Assembly: GCA_020736575.1 (NCBI GenBank)
Contig: JAGPYM010000074.1
Location: 1-64,000 of the forward strand
Source of the DNA: Thelonectria olida
Lineage: Eukaryota; Ascomycota; Sordariomycetes; Hypocreales; Nectriaceae
Direction: 5' to 3'
Length of the DNA stretch: 64,000 nt
Under the pieces are notes generated by a model, which saw nothing but the letters and a program-made list of their open reading frames with translations, was not told the origin of the DNA and did no database searches. The position numbers were made by a program, and so were the translations under genes. Every line of letters starts with the position of its first letter. Within the stretch, counting starts at the first letter, position 1. Shown piece after piece: positions 46,867 to 58,011 of this stretch.

Positions 46867-48432
46867 ATGCTGCCTCAAGCCGATTCAAGGACACCAAGAA
46901 AGCCTTCCAAAGTGCGCCAAGCGTGTGACGCGTGCCATACGCGAAAGGTACGCTGTGATGGATGCAAACCGTGCATCAACTGCCGAGCGTCGTCGGTAGA
47001 ATGCAGCTACTTTGCAGTGCACAAGAAGACGGGGCCGAAAGGAGGTCCGCGACATGGCAGAAGGATATCTCAGCCGCAATTTCCTTGTTCTAGAACAGGC
47101 GATAGAGGACCCAGGAATCCCCAGACCCGAGAGATGCCAGAAGCGGCGTACGCGGGAGACGGAGAGATGGGGAGAGCCTTTCAACCTTCTCCACGAATTT
47201 CGGCCGGTTGCATCCGGTGGTGTCTCGACGCGTACTTTCTGCACAAATATCCTCTCACACCAATTTTGGATCGACATGAAATCGATCTTTGGCTTCAACG
47301 CCCGCTCAACTCACCTTCGCAATACGGCCTCCTCACGTCTTGCTGCGCCGTCATTTCGCTCTCCCCAGAAATACATACCCTACAGCCCGAGGTTGAGATG
47401 TTGCCTGCACGATTTCTCATTGCCGAGACTCTTCGCTCCCGCCAGCACTGCAATATTGTCGAGAATCAATCGTTGATTCACGTCCAGACATCCTTCTTCC
47501 TCTATGCTTCTTTTTTCTGTTTGGACAAGGACAATGCGGCATGGTATTATTTACGAGAAGCAATTACAATCCTGCAAACTCTCCGCCTGCACGAGGAGTC
47601 TACCTACAGCGACGCTGAAGATCAAGTTTCCGCGATATACGCGCGACGAATGTTTTGGGTCTTGTTCATCACAGAGAGGGCGTACGCATTGCAGAGACAT
47701 CGACCGATAACGCTGCAAAACACACTGAACCTGCCTACCATTGAGCCCCTCTCCCCAGATGCCGAGATCCTTCTTGGGTTCCTCGATCTCATTTCGTTAT
47801 TCCGACACTTTGACTCGGACTTTATCACGACATGGAACTCGGCAACACCATCAAGTGGAACAGACCCGACTCACTTATCCAGGCTGCAAAGGCTCTTGAA
47901 ACACACCCTTTCCAACGTCTCCGGCTACTGCCCAGTCCAGCAAGCAGACCTTCTCATTTCGCGGGAATGGCTCAAGGTCATAGTCTGGAAACTTTGTGTC
48001 TCGAAGACGGTGCTTTCCACCACCGACAGCGAAGATGTCATGTCGCTGCGTTACCCAGCCAGCGTAGCCCGCGACGTCGTGCTTGTCTCGCGACAGGTGC
48101 CGACTGAAGCCTTTGAAGCCAATGGCATTGGCATATTGGAAAAGGTCTTTGACGTGGCTTGCTCGCTGGCTGATCTCCTGTCACTGGTGCCGATGGGCAG
48201 CCAGGCATCGACCATGGACGTTGGGCCTGTCGACGCGTTGATGGAGATGGTGGGCATTGTCGGCACAACCTTTGGTGGCAGCTACAAACATTTGGATATG
48301 CTGGCGGATAAAGCGAATAGGTGTTTGCTCAGGAGTATCGATAGGGGCTTACCTCTTCTAGAAGTTCCAGACGTTCTAGAAGAAGAAGTTGTTAAAAATA
48401 CGGATCTACCAACACTTGACTTGTTAGTGTAA
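46867..48432 (+). CDS. Zn2Cys6 transcription factor, probable MAL-type activator
   Basis: Fungal binuclear zinc-cluster regulator, 521 residues, single exon. The DNA-binding domain lies at about residues 20-46 with spacing C-x2-C-x6-C-x5-C-x2-C-x6-C (CDAC, CKPC and CINC visible). A middle region with AAWYYLREAITILQTLRLHEE matches the fungal-specific transcription-factor domain. The frame starts earlier at a TTG; ATG 46867 was chosen. Being third in line after maltase and permease, it is plausibly the cluster activator, comparable in position to MalR of the Aspergillus MAL cluster; the sequence does not prove this. The 3' end abuts an AT-rich block but the reading frame ends with a normal stop. 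Confidence 0.85.
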   Translation: MLPQADSRTPRKPSKVRQACDACHTRKVRCDGCKPCINCRASSVECSYFAVHKKTGPKGGPRHGRRISQPQFPCSRTGDRGPRNPQTREMPEAAYAGDGEMGRAFQPSPRISAGCIRWCLDAYFLHKYPLTPILDRHEIDLWLQRPLNSPSQYGLLTSCCAVISLSPEIHTLQPEVEMLPARFLIAETLRSRQHCNIVENQSLIHVQTSFFLYASFFCLDKDNAAWYYLREAITILQTLRLHEESTYSDAEDQVSAIYARRMFWVLFITERAYALQRHRPITLQNTLNLPTIEPLSPDAEILLGFLDLISLFRHFDSDFITTWNSATPSSGTDPTHLSRLQRLLKHTLSNVSGYCPVQQADLLISREWLKVIVWKLCVSKTVLSTTDSEDVMSLRYPASVARDVVLVSRQVPTEAFEANGIGILEKVFDVACSLADLLSLVPMGSQASTMDVGPVDALMEMVGIVGTTFGGSYKHLDMLADKANRCLLRSIDRGLPLLEVPDVLEEEVVKNTDLPTLDLLV

Positions 48433-49275
48433 TAATTAGGTTAATAGTTAATAGGGTTTTAAAGTTAGGTATAAGCTAAAAATAATATTTTAAATTATAA
48501 TAGTATAAGTAAATATTTTTATATTTAAATAAGTTTTAATATAAAGCTTTTTTTATATATATAAATTATAAACTATTATTATAATAAGTTTAAAAAAGTT
48601 ATAAAAAAAAGTTTAAATAAATAATTAAATATTTATTATAATATATTAAAATTAAATTACTTTTAAATTATTAGCTATTTTTAAATAATTTAGAATTTTT
48701 ATAAAATAAAATATAAATATAATTTTAAGAAATAATTTTAAATTAAGTAAAAAAATTAATATATAATTAAATAGTAATTTATAATAGTAGTTTTAATATA
48801 TATGGCTATTAATAATAATAAATTATAATAAATATTATTAAATTTTTATAAATTTTATTAAATTATAATTAAAATAGTAAAAATTACTAGATATTTATAA
48901 AGACTTTACTAGTAACTTACTAACTATTATATAATAAATATATATTAATAACTAATTATAATTATTATATCTACTATTTAATTTTTAATTTAATAGTTAT
49001 TAAATTACTATAATAGGGCTATAATAATACTAGCCCTATTATAATAATCCTTTTATTTAATTAATTTTAATATATATTTTTATTTATAAAAATATATATA
49101 TTTACTTTTTATAATAAATAAAATTAAATTATATTTTTTAATACTATTAAAAATATATTAAATATAAGTATTATACCTAAGACCTATTAATAAATTTAAA
49201 TAGAATATTATAATAATAATATTAAAAACTAACTTAAAAGTCCAAGCCTAATCTCCTAGAGTTTAAAAACTGGTA
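48433..49275. repeat. AT-rich RIP-like block, 0.8 kb
   Basis: Almost pure A/T with no open frame, starting directly at the stop codon of the Zn2Cys6 gene. It contains a short inverted repeat around 49012-49050 (ATAGGGCTATAATAATACTAGCCCTAT-like arms). Confidence 0.8.
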
Positions 49276-49290
49276 TTACATCTTGGCCTT

Positions 49291-49971
49291 ATGTTTCCCA
49301 ATCCGCCACCACCCGCTTCGGCCTACATGGATCCGGACTTGTCCGAGGACCTTTGTCGGTTTCGGGAGTTCTCCCAAAGGCACGGTCCAGCCACTTTGGC
49401 CGAAGAATTGCGCCCCAGTAGAATTTCCTCCTTTTCGAATGAAGACGTGACATCGAGTTTGCATGAAATACTTAACCGGGGGCTCAACAGACTGTACCGG
49501 GAGTGGCTGTCAACTACCACTCTCTCTGCCCGTTCTGCGTCGCCCAATTCTGGAAGGACTCAACCAACTCAACATGAGACACCTGTAGGATCATTGGCAG
49601 ATAGTGGCGTGGTATTAAGGAGTCAGGAGCTGTCCCACGAACTGGGATATGGTTCCTCAGGTTCCAGGAGCACGGATGGAATCCAGCAACGTGATGCACC
49701 GAACGAGGCCCAGCAGGGCACCACATCTCTAGAAAGCATTATGACCATTGCCCCTATTCCTGACTACAATCATCAATTTGATATCGACGGATCCTATAGG
49801 CAAACAACTAGGCATGAGGAGAACCTTGGAGAGGACGGTAGCTATAGCGCATCTGGGCACGAGGCTGTGGTCAAGCTGCTGCTTGATACGGCTCAGGCCG
49901 ATGTCGACGCGAGAGACACTGAATTGTTGAGATCCGTTGTCGCGGATCAATGGCCTATTCCAATTTATTAG
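49291..49971 (+). pseudogene. Ankyrin-repeat protein, truncated relic
   Basis: A 226-codon open frame from ATG 49291. The first 170 residues are hydrophilic and Ser-rich, with no domain. The end carries one ankyrin repeat core (SGHEAVVKLLLDTAQADVDARD), the sort that begins a long ankyrin array in fungal proteins, and then stops within 20 codons. A repeat array is expected downstream but the DNA there is unrelated. The piece therefore looks like the 5' end of a larger ankyrin gene cut off by rearrangement. It lies between an AT-rich block and a TM2 gene. Confidence 0.6.
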
Positions 49972-50179
49972 TGGCTGGGATGTGGACAGTCTTCTTATTA
50001 TTATACTTTTTACACTCCTTTTAACATATTATACCATTTACTATTAATAATAAAATACTATTAAAACGTAATTACTAGAAGTATATAAAGGGCGATATTA
50101 TTATATTTTTAAATCGTTTAAAGGCTCTCGTTGCTCCAGTTCTCCCCCAGTACATTCTCTATACCACACATTAACTCGT

Positions 50180-50593
50180 TTAATATAACCACTCCCGATC
50201 ACTTCCGCCAGGGCATCCCGGAGTCCCGTAGTATCCACCGACTATCCAGAGCGTAACATCTACAATAGCCCATATGCCGAAGCCACCAACTGTGAGGAGC
50301 TTGAAGATGGCCAGTATCCAGTGGCGAGCGTACCAGTGGTCTGCTCCGAATGCTCCCAGATACAGAGCCAGGAGCGTTGCAGTGCGCTCCTGTTTGTAGC
50401 ACTGCTCCGTTTGGGGCCGCTCGCCCCATCCGCCCCAGTCACGCTTCGTGAGATTAGAGGGTGTAGATGTTAATTTTCTGTCAGCAAACACGGACGAGAA
50501 CTGCTCTAGGTTCGGGTCTTGCCTGGTTGAAGAGAGATGTACAAGAGAAGACCGCAAATCAAAACAGCATGACAGAGGGTAACATGTTGCCAA
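50180..50593 (-). CDS. TM2-domain membrane protein, 5' end unresolved
   Basis: The C-terminal 65 residues form a clear TM2 domain: a first membrane helix with LLALYLGAFGADHWY, a short loop, and a second helix with GGFGIWAIVDVTLWIVGG, ending in GCPGGSDREWLY. TM2 proteins occur from bacteria to animals; their roles are poorly known. The part before it is hydrophilic. The frame has no ATG; it opens after a TAG near 50620. A separate ATG at 50650 starts a hydrophobic reading (LCHAVLICGLLLYISL) in another frame that could be a signal anchor joined by splicing, but no convincing intron was found. The start given is only the beginning of the tracked frame. Confidence 0.6.
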   Translation of the reverse strand: MATCYPLSCCFDLRSSLVHLSSTRQDPNLEQFSSVFADRKLTSTPSNLTKRDWGGWGERPQTEQCYKQERTATLLALYLGAFGADHWYARHWILAIFKLLTVGGFGIWAIVDVTLWIVGGYYGTPGCPGGSDREWLY

Positions 50594-50907
50594 TGCCCAG
50601 CCACGAGGCGGAGGCCCCTAGTAATGTCTTTCGCGGTGACAGTAGCCATCTGAACTAATAAAGGAGTATGAATGGGGACAGAAAGTGATAGACGGTGCTG
50701 TGGGATGCGCAGCAGAATGTGCCCATGACTGTCGTAGATCGCCCCTCATCTCGAATCCGGCGATGAATAGTGTGGCTGTGAGAGTCCATCCTGATTCGGC
50801 GCCACGGACAGTACAGCCCCCTTCTGTTCATCACGACCTAACCACTGCTGTGTTGCCTAACTCTGCAATTTTTTGCAATCATTTTCAACTCCAAAGCTGC
50901 GGTCGAC

Positions 50908-53083
50908 ATGGCCAATAACGAGAAAGGGCGAGCCTCTATCGGGTCGTCGCTCGTAAGCACCTCCAAGCGAGCCGCAAAAGCCATACTATACCCCGTTGCA
51001 ACTCAGATATTGATAATATTTATTCCTTACAGTCTATCAGTGTTGGTTTGTTATGCCACCGTCCTCAAGCGTTATCAGGCGACCATCAGACCGATTGTCA
51101 CGTATTTCTCGCCAGACTTCGAGACAGCTATCACTGGCAGATACAGGAGACCAGTAATTGGTTTAACTCTGTGCGGTCGATGCCATGCCACTAAACATGA
51201 ACGTCGTGGTGTCAGGGTACCGCACTACGACAATCTCGAGGCTTTAGAAGCATCGGCCCTGCGGGGCTGCTGGCTTTGCCGAACTGTATGGCATCAATGG
51301 TTGAAGTCAATATAGGATCGTAATAGTCCCCCGGACATTGATATTTCCACGGTTATAGGTTTCAGAAGGCATCAACTCTTGATGTGGTTTGCGGATTGGA
51401 CCGAGACAAAGGAGGGGTTTCTTGACAACCTGCGCGGAAAGAGTAGGCATTCGACCCAAGATTTCTTTTGACGAAGCTAAATGTTTTGAACTAAGGCTAT
51501 GTCTCCTATATCTACGGCGATCACCCTCGGGAGTTGTCCCCGGATTTCTCCTCAGAGGCGTGCTTCGACATCGTTCGTGGTTGGACCAAAACGTGCGATG
51601 AGCTACATCAATGCTACCAAGGCCAAGAGGCGAGGCTCCCAACAAGAGTCATTGACGTGAGCTGAGAAGAGCCGTATCTTTTTATTTCGAACGGATTACA
51701 GGCGCCGTATATCACATTGAGCCATTGTTGGGGAGGCGAGCAACCACTCACGGCAACTCTCTCGACAATTGATGAGAGGATCGCAAAAATTCCGATGGAG
51801 TCACTCCCCAACCTGTACCGCGATGCGGTCATCATCACCCGCCGATTGAATATCAAGTATCTTTGGATAGACTCTTTATGCATCATTCAAGCACCAGATG
51901 GCGATACAAATGAGGACTGGGCCAAAGAGTCAGCCCGAATGGGGGATATTTATCGATGCTCCTATCTTACTCTGTTTGCCCTAGACTCCGAAAATTGCCA
52001 TCAAGGAATCTTGGTCCAGCGGTTGGCGACAGGATCCGGCTCTGATGCCAATCATTCAGATCGAAACACACGGCTCAATCGACCGAGGCGGGGTGTTGAG
52101 ATATTCAAGAGCGCACCGTTGTGTAAGAGGGCTTGGGCGCTTCAAGAGCGCCTGTTGTCGCCTCGAATCTTATACTACAGCAAATCGGAGGTGCTATGGG
52201 AGTGCCTACATGCTCCGCGAGGGAAGCCAGCCTCAGACTTGAAATACACGAACCGACTGCATACGACTATCAGCTCTACAAGTGCCCCGACGATAGGACT
52301 CGTCTGGTCCTACCGCTCGGGCCAAATCCGTCCTATCCCATCTCTCCTGCCTCAGATTGGCAGGTAATTATCTCCGAATATTCGCGTTGCAATCTGACGA
52401 GGCCATCGGACAAATTGCCGGCCCTATCTGGTTTAGCATCGACGTTCGAACGAAGCACTCTGTTCACCTATCTCGCTGGGCTCTGGAAAGAGGACTTCGT
52501 CAACGGCCTTTTGTGGTACGTCCCTGTCCAGGAGGTCGAACCTCATGAACAACCCCTCAACCCCTATCGCAGCCCGTCGTGGTCATGGGAGTCTACAGAT
52601 CTTCCAATCTGTTACAAGACGCTTTCCAAGGATCAAGATTTCCCGCATCCTTCATACTCCGATCTCAAGCTGCTCGATGCCTATATCGAGCGTCCCGGGC
52701 GGAACGAGAGCGGCGTGATATTCCGGGCTGCAGTCACAGTCAGGGCTTTCTGCCAAACAACGTGGTACGAAAGCAAGGAGGATACACGGAAGTGCTCTAT
52801 CTACAATGCAGATGGTGAAAAGTGCGGTAGCGCAGTTCTCGACGCCAAGGACCGGGACTGCGGAACCCCCAAGAAATGCACTGCAGTCTGGGTGACGGAA
52901 CGCAGAGTCCAGTACGCTGATGGGAAAGTTGTTGGGCCTGCAAGTTGTTGGCTTTATTTTCTACTAGTTGTTCCTGTGCCTGATTCCGCTTTTGATAATT
53001 GCTGGAGAAGAATCGGGCTCGGCTGGACGCCTCGGTGGAGGGCAATTTTTGACCTGCGGGTATCAGATATAGTCTTTGTCTGA
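50908..53083 (+). pseudogene. HET (heterokaryon incompatibility) domain gene, broken
   Basis: Remains of a HET-domain protein of the fungal non-self-recognition type. From ATG 50908 come a membrane-like segment (ILIIFIPYSLSVLV) and the usual CGRCH and GCWLCRTVW start region. After disrupted sequence comes the HET core: TRVIDVS, YITLSHCWGG, NLYRDAVIITRRL, YLWIDSLCIIQ, then RAWALQERLLSPRILYY and LWEC. An in-frame TGA lies at 51663-51665 between TRVIDVS and the core. The first exon and the core are in different frames with stops between them, and another frame change occurs near 52220 before the long C-terminal frame (to 53083). Several independent lesions make splicing alone an unlikely explanation. 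Confidence 0.8.
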
Positions 53084-53274
53084 TATATGACGGTCAGGAA
53101 TGGGCACGGATTAGTTGTAGTTCTCTATCGGTCGGAAAGAGTGAGTCCCACCGTTGGTGAACAAACCCAGATCGACCTTCTTATAAAGGGTCCGACGGAT
53201 CACAATTTAGTGCAGCTAACACATCAGCTGGGGACACCGCCCGCCCTGCAACTCTGTTATTTACGGCTCTATTA

Positions 53275-53560
53275 GATATTACCTTGCTTAAATTAGGAGA
53301 CTAGAAATATAAGATAGCTAGTATTATAATTATTAAATTTATAAAATTATAATAAGCTTTAAATAATATTAATAAGTTTTAAAATAATTTAAAATTTATA
53401 TAATAAATTTATTATTAAAAGTTTTTATTTATATAAAAAAATTATTTATTTAATAAGTTATTAAAAGTCTTTTTTTATAATATTTATATATTAATTATAA
53501 ATATACTTATATTAAATTTATACGGCCTAGTATTTTTATAATTATTATATATAATCATTT
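53275..53560. repeat. Short AT-rich RIP-like patch
   Basis: About 290 bp of nearly pure A/T immediately downstream of the HET relic, followed abruptly by GC-rich DNA. Confidence 0.7.
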
Positions 53561-54296
53561 TTATAGAGCGTGGGCTGGGTTAGCGGCCCGTCGGCCGTCT
53601 CGTCTGCCTTACCCTTAGCGGAAGCTAAGCTCCGAATGATCCGCGCAGGCGGCGCGAGGTGGCATTTAATCCGAGACATCAAGTGGTCTGTTCCGTTGTG
53701 CTATTCGTGACGAATTAAAATGTGGCTTACATCATACGGAACGCCGGGCAGAATTAGACGTTTGGAATGAAAGATGCAAAGTACTCTACCGAAATGTGGC
53801 CGGCCACTCTTCGCTCGGAGCAGTTTAGTGCCGCGATCTCGGGTAGTGGAAGACGATATTCATAAGCGGGAGATGAACGAACAGCTTGCTTCGATACAAT
53901 TTTGGCAGCAGTTCGGGTTGGCGGATAGAATACTGGGTTCCCTTTGCGCACCGCCTCCCCGCCTCACGCCCCCCTGTCATCCCCGGGAGCCTTGCCGCCA
54001 AGCCGGGCAACAGACGATGGATCCTGGCTGACTGTCAAGGCTGGCTCGATGCAAAGGTGGTAGCTCGACTTCCTGTTGTCAGGTCTGCCCCAAGACCGGC
54101 CCGTGCCAGCCGAGAAGAGGTCGCAGCAGGCCAGCACTGAGCATCCTCTGCATATAAATATCGACGTCCGATTCACGAAGTTGAATGCCTTCCTTCAACG
54201 AGCCAGTGTCCCATCTCTACCTGCTACGATCATTCACAGCTCAGACATCGATCACACAACAGCGACGTTGAGAGGCAGCGAAGCTGAACCACCAGC
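53561..54296. promoter_or_regulatory. Upstream region of the hexose/lactose-type transporter
   Basis: About 735 bp, GC-rich. It contains a C-rich strip near 53955-53985 (CCGCCTCCCCGCC and CCCCCCTGTC) that may include CreA-type sites. The short frames here show no domain. Confidence 0.35.
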
Positions 54297-56283
54297 ATGG
54301 CGCAGATCAAGATCGACTCGACGCCGCCCGTCGAGAACAAGACGGTCCTCGTCGCCGAGGGCACAGGCAAGACGGCTGAGAACACAGGCTCGAGGACGAA
54401 GACTGTGCACAACGTATGTTTGTCCTGCTATGCTCAAAATAATAGGCGGTGGTCTTCAGGGCTGATCATTCCGTGTCTCTTATTACGTAGGCCGAACTCT
54501 TCGCTGCTCTCCAGGAGAGTGAGATTCCACGATGGAGCAAAAGGTCCCTGCACATCTATTGTGAGTTCTTGCGACATCGTTTCACCCTGGTGAATCGCTC
54601 GCTGACACTTGGATGACGCTCGCCAGTTTGTATCTTCATCTCTTTCTTGTGCTCGTGTGCCAACGGCTACGATGGCTCCCTGCTGTCGTCTATCCTCGCC
54701 ATGAAGCACTTCCAGCAGACTTTTGGCACTAAACTCACCGGCCAGAAAGTCTCAGTCATCTCATCGCTATACAACGTGTAAGCAGAACCACTTACCTTCC
54801 GTCCGATCACACGGCAGTGCGTCCTTTGTATCACTTGGCCCTCTGCGTTATCGTATAACGTAGTATCCTGGTAAGCTAACTATCCGTCGGCTAGGGGCTC
54901 CATCGTTGCCACCCCCTTCGCTGCCCTGACGAGCGACCGGTTCGGACGCCGCGTCGGCATGTTCAGCGGCGCAACTCTCATCATTATCGGGTCCGTCATC
55001 GGCGCCACGGCGTCCACGGTTGCCCAGCTCACCGTTGGCCGGTTCATCCTCGGCGCCGGTATCCAGTTCATGACGGTAGCTGCCCCGGCCTATGCCATCG
55101 AGATCACTCCTCCGCACTGGCGCGGCCGCGCCGTCGGCTTCTACAACTGCGGTTGGTTCGGTGGCTCCATCCCTGCCGCTGCCGTGACGTTCGGATGTCA
55201 GTACATCAATAGTAACTACTCCTGGAAGGTCCCGATCATTCTGCAGTGCGTTGCTTCAGTCGTTGTCATCATGTCCGTGTGGTTCATTCCCGAGTCACCC
55301 CGGTACCTCATGTCTAAGAACAGGGACGAGGAGGCTATCCGCTTCCTCACCGACTACCACGGCAATGGAAACCCCGAGTCCCGTCTCGTGCTCCTGGAAG
55401 TCGAAGAGATTCGTGAGAATATCCGTCAGGACCTCGTCGACAAGGCCAAGCCTTGGTGGGACTACCGGCCTCTGCTAATCCCGCACAACGGCCGCTGGCG
55501 CACGGCGCAGGTCGTCATGATGGGCGTGTTTGGCCAATTCTCTGGAAACGGTCTCGGCTACTACAACACCGAGATCTTCTCTATTATCGGCGTCAAGACA
55601 ACTGCGGCGCAGCTCGGCTACCAGATCCTGTATCAGGCCCTGGGAGCCATCGGTGCTCTCACCGCGGTGCGCTTCACCGATCGCATGCCTCGCCGCGCTG
55701 TTCTCGTCTACGGCACCGCTGCCTTCACCGTCTTGCTCGCCATCAACGCCGGCCTGACCAACGCTATAGCCAACGACCAGGCCGCTCATGGAGGCGAAAT
55801 CACCAACCAGGGCTACGCCCGTGGTGCCCTCGCCTTCTACTTCCTGTTCCAAGTCGTATACTCCTTCTCGTACACGCCGCTACAGGGTGTTATCCCTGCC
55901 GAGTCCCTCGACACGACCCTTAGAGCTAAGGGATTGGCCGTGTACGGTCTCGCCACCGGCCTCGTCGGCTTCATTAACACCTATGCCGGGCCTATCGGCC
56001 TTGAAAACATCGGCTTCAAGTATATCTACATCTTCGTCGGCTGGGACGTGGTGGAGTGCATTCTGTGGTACTTCTTTGGGTATATGAGACTTCCCCTCTT
56101 CACCTCTTCCGCTTCGAAGTCATGCTAATATTTCTTAGTGTTGAATCTCAGGGCCGAACCCTTGAGCAGCTCGAGTGGGTATATAACCAGCCCAACCCCG
56201 TCAAGGCATCTCAGCATGTGGACAAGGTCATCTTGCAGGCTGATGGTAAGGTGTCGGAAAAAGTCGTCGAGTATAAGGCTTAA
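54297..56283 (+). CDS. MFS sugar transporter, hexose/lactose permease type
   Basis: Plasma-membrane sugar importer of the major facilitator superfamily, 555 residues, five exons: 54297-54413, 54491-54560, 54627-54777, 54895-56079 and 56139-56283. All junctions keep the frame. Motifs: RWSKRSLHIYF leading into TM1, CANGYDGSLLSS, SDRFGRRVG loop, ITPPHWRGRAVG, PESPRYLMSKNR after TM6, QFSGNGLGYYNTE in TM7, GVIPAES, and QGRTLEQLEWVYNQP after TM12. The pattern is closest to fungal lactose/hexose permeases. The substrate cannot be fixed from sequence. It is not adjacent to the MAL-like genes and is separated from them by repeats and relics. Confidence 0.9.
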
Positions 56284-57237
56284 GAACTGAAGTTATAATG
56301 ACTTAAGGCGATGATTACACTATTGCTTTAAGTTTACTACTTGTGTTATTTGTAAGCCATGACAGTCTGACCAATCTTTTATCTACCTAATTTACAAGCC
56401 TTGAGAATATCCATGCCAAACTTTGAATTCCTTAACGCATCCATCCTCGTCGTGTTGTCCCACGTTAGTTTCCATTCAACAGCTGAGGACGAGCTTTTGC
56501 GTCATCATAGGATGTCAAATCCTCGTCACTTAGACCAGTCACATGCCTGTTTGAGGTCTTGGCTCTGCAACTAGCATCTTACCCTCTCCGTCCGTCCGCA
56601 ATGGTCTGCCCTAATGGCCGCTGCTGTGTTGCCAACTGAGCCCGCCTAAGAGCAGTGCTCCTGACTCATCCAGAAACGGCTTCTTAAACATCGAGTATAT
56701 CTGCTGATTGTTGAGTACTAAGGACCTCTTGCGCCATAATGTCCCGGCTACTTTGGTCCATGCAGCAAGGGACCCTATTAGTCTCTTAACAATGCTAACT
56801 TAATATAGGCAACAGGTTGAGTGTCAGCATACGGATGTAGGAATATTTGAATTTCGCCTTAGCCCTCAACTAACAGATCCGTAAAACTTGGGAATTCCTC
56901 CTAGGAAGAACCCCTGGGCAGGATCGTTGCCAAGAGACTTAGCGGGATCTTGGACTGCCAGACCCGCAAGGCACGGCTCCCAACGGAACAGAGTGTCACA
57001 GAGACTGAAGCGAGGGCAATGCTTGTTTTATATTTAGTAAGCTAAGAGTACTTTCGTTCCGGACTGATAGACCGGCCGTTAGGAGATGCAATACTAATTG
57101 AGATACTTTCCAGGCTCCTCCACTTCTGCATCACCATAGCCGCCTGCTGCGGGAGATTACCGTTCCAATATCCGGATGGACGAATAATACGGTGTCGTTG
57201 GTGTACTGATTTCTCAAGTTGGGAACGAGAGCGCCGC
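56284..57237. other. Intergenic region between two convergent genes
   Basis: About 950 bp holding the 3' ends of two convergent genes. No repeat, RNA gene or supportable frame. Confidence 0.5.
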
Positions 57238-58011
57238 CTAGGGAGAACAAGAACAGGCGCGCATTCGGGTAAAGGCGAGCAGCTCGTTGAGGACGGTGAA
57301 TTCGACTTTCAGTTTTATGCTATAGACGAAAGGTTTGCATATCGTCTCGATCTCGAACTTTTTGGTATATTCGAGCGCTATAAGGACACTGTCGAAGAGT
57401 ACAACGAGGGCGACCAGGAAGATGAGATCCCGGAAGATGATCCGTCCCTGCGCAGGTTTGATGGCAACTGTTGGCTTGAGGCTGTGGAAGGCTTCCCATA
57501 ATAATAAGCTGGCGATGATGGATTCTTGAATCGTAAAGCCTATTATCTCAATCCTTTTGTAGATGTTGAAGACGTCGATATAGGGTGCCGGGTTGCCTAA
57601 GTTGCAGAGAACGAAAAGAACTGATTCCGGGATTTGTACAAGGCAGGCGTTGAAAATAATCAAGATAAGAACCCAGCGGATCTTTCTCTCGTCATAGACC
57701 ACTAGATGTAAACGTGTCCACAGGACGACCGACTGCCCTGTCACCATAGCAACCCAACCAATGACCGTGAGAAAACACAAGGGAAGATTTGGCGCGAGTC
57801 CGAAATACCGCAACATAAAGGCTGTAGCATGACAAGGGATCCCTAAGGCAGCGACTACCATACTCCAAAAGTACCGTCCCCTCCAGTATTTGAATGTGGT
57901 GAAGATCAAGACAAGGATCTCCAGAGTGCTATAGTAAGCAACTGCGAAGAAGACTGCCATTATCACGGCCTGCAGCCTTGAAAGTGACGCGGGCCCCATC
58001 TCGCCAGCCAT
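57238..58011 (-). CDS. Seven-pass fungal integral membrane protein (DUF7703-like)
   Basis: 257 residues from ATG 58011, the first ATG of a frame that is open further upstream to a GTG. About seven hydrophobic segments are seen, for example LQAVIMAVFFAVAYYSTLEI, YFWSMVVAALGIPCHATAFML, LCFLTVIGWVAMVTGQSVVLW, WVLILIIFNACLVQIPESVLF and IFRDLIFLVALVVLFDSVLI. The WTRLHLVV and IQESIIASLLLWE phrases resemble an uncharacterised fungal membrane family (DUF7703 type). No receptor or transporter signature is recognised. The C-terminus is short and Cys-rich (MRACSCSP); another 3' exon cannot be excluded. Confidence 0.75.
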   Translation of the reverse strand: MAGEMGPASLSRLQAVIMAVFFAVAYYSTLEILVLIFTTFKYWRGRYFWSMVVAALGIPCHATAFMLRYFGLAPNLPLCFLTVIGWVAMVTGQSVVLWTRLHLVVYDERKIRWVLILIIFNACLVQIPESVLFVLCNLGNPAPYIDVFNIYKRIEIIGFTIQESIIASLLLWEAFHSLKPTVAIKPAQGRIIFRDLIFLVALVVLFDSVLIALEYTKKFEIETICKPFVYSIKLKVEFTVLNELLAFTRMRACSCSP

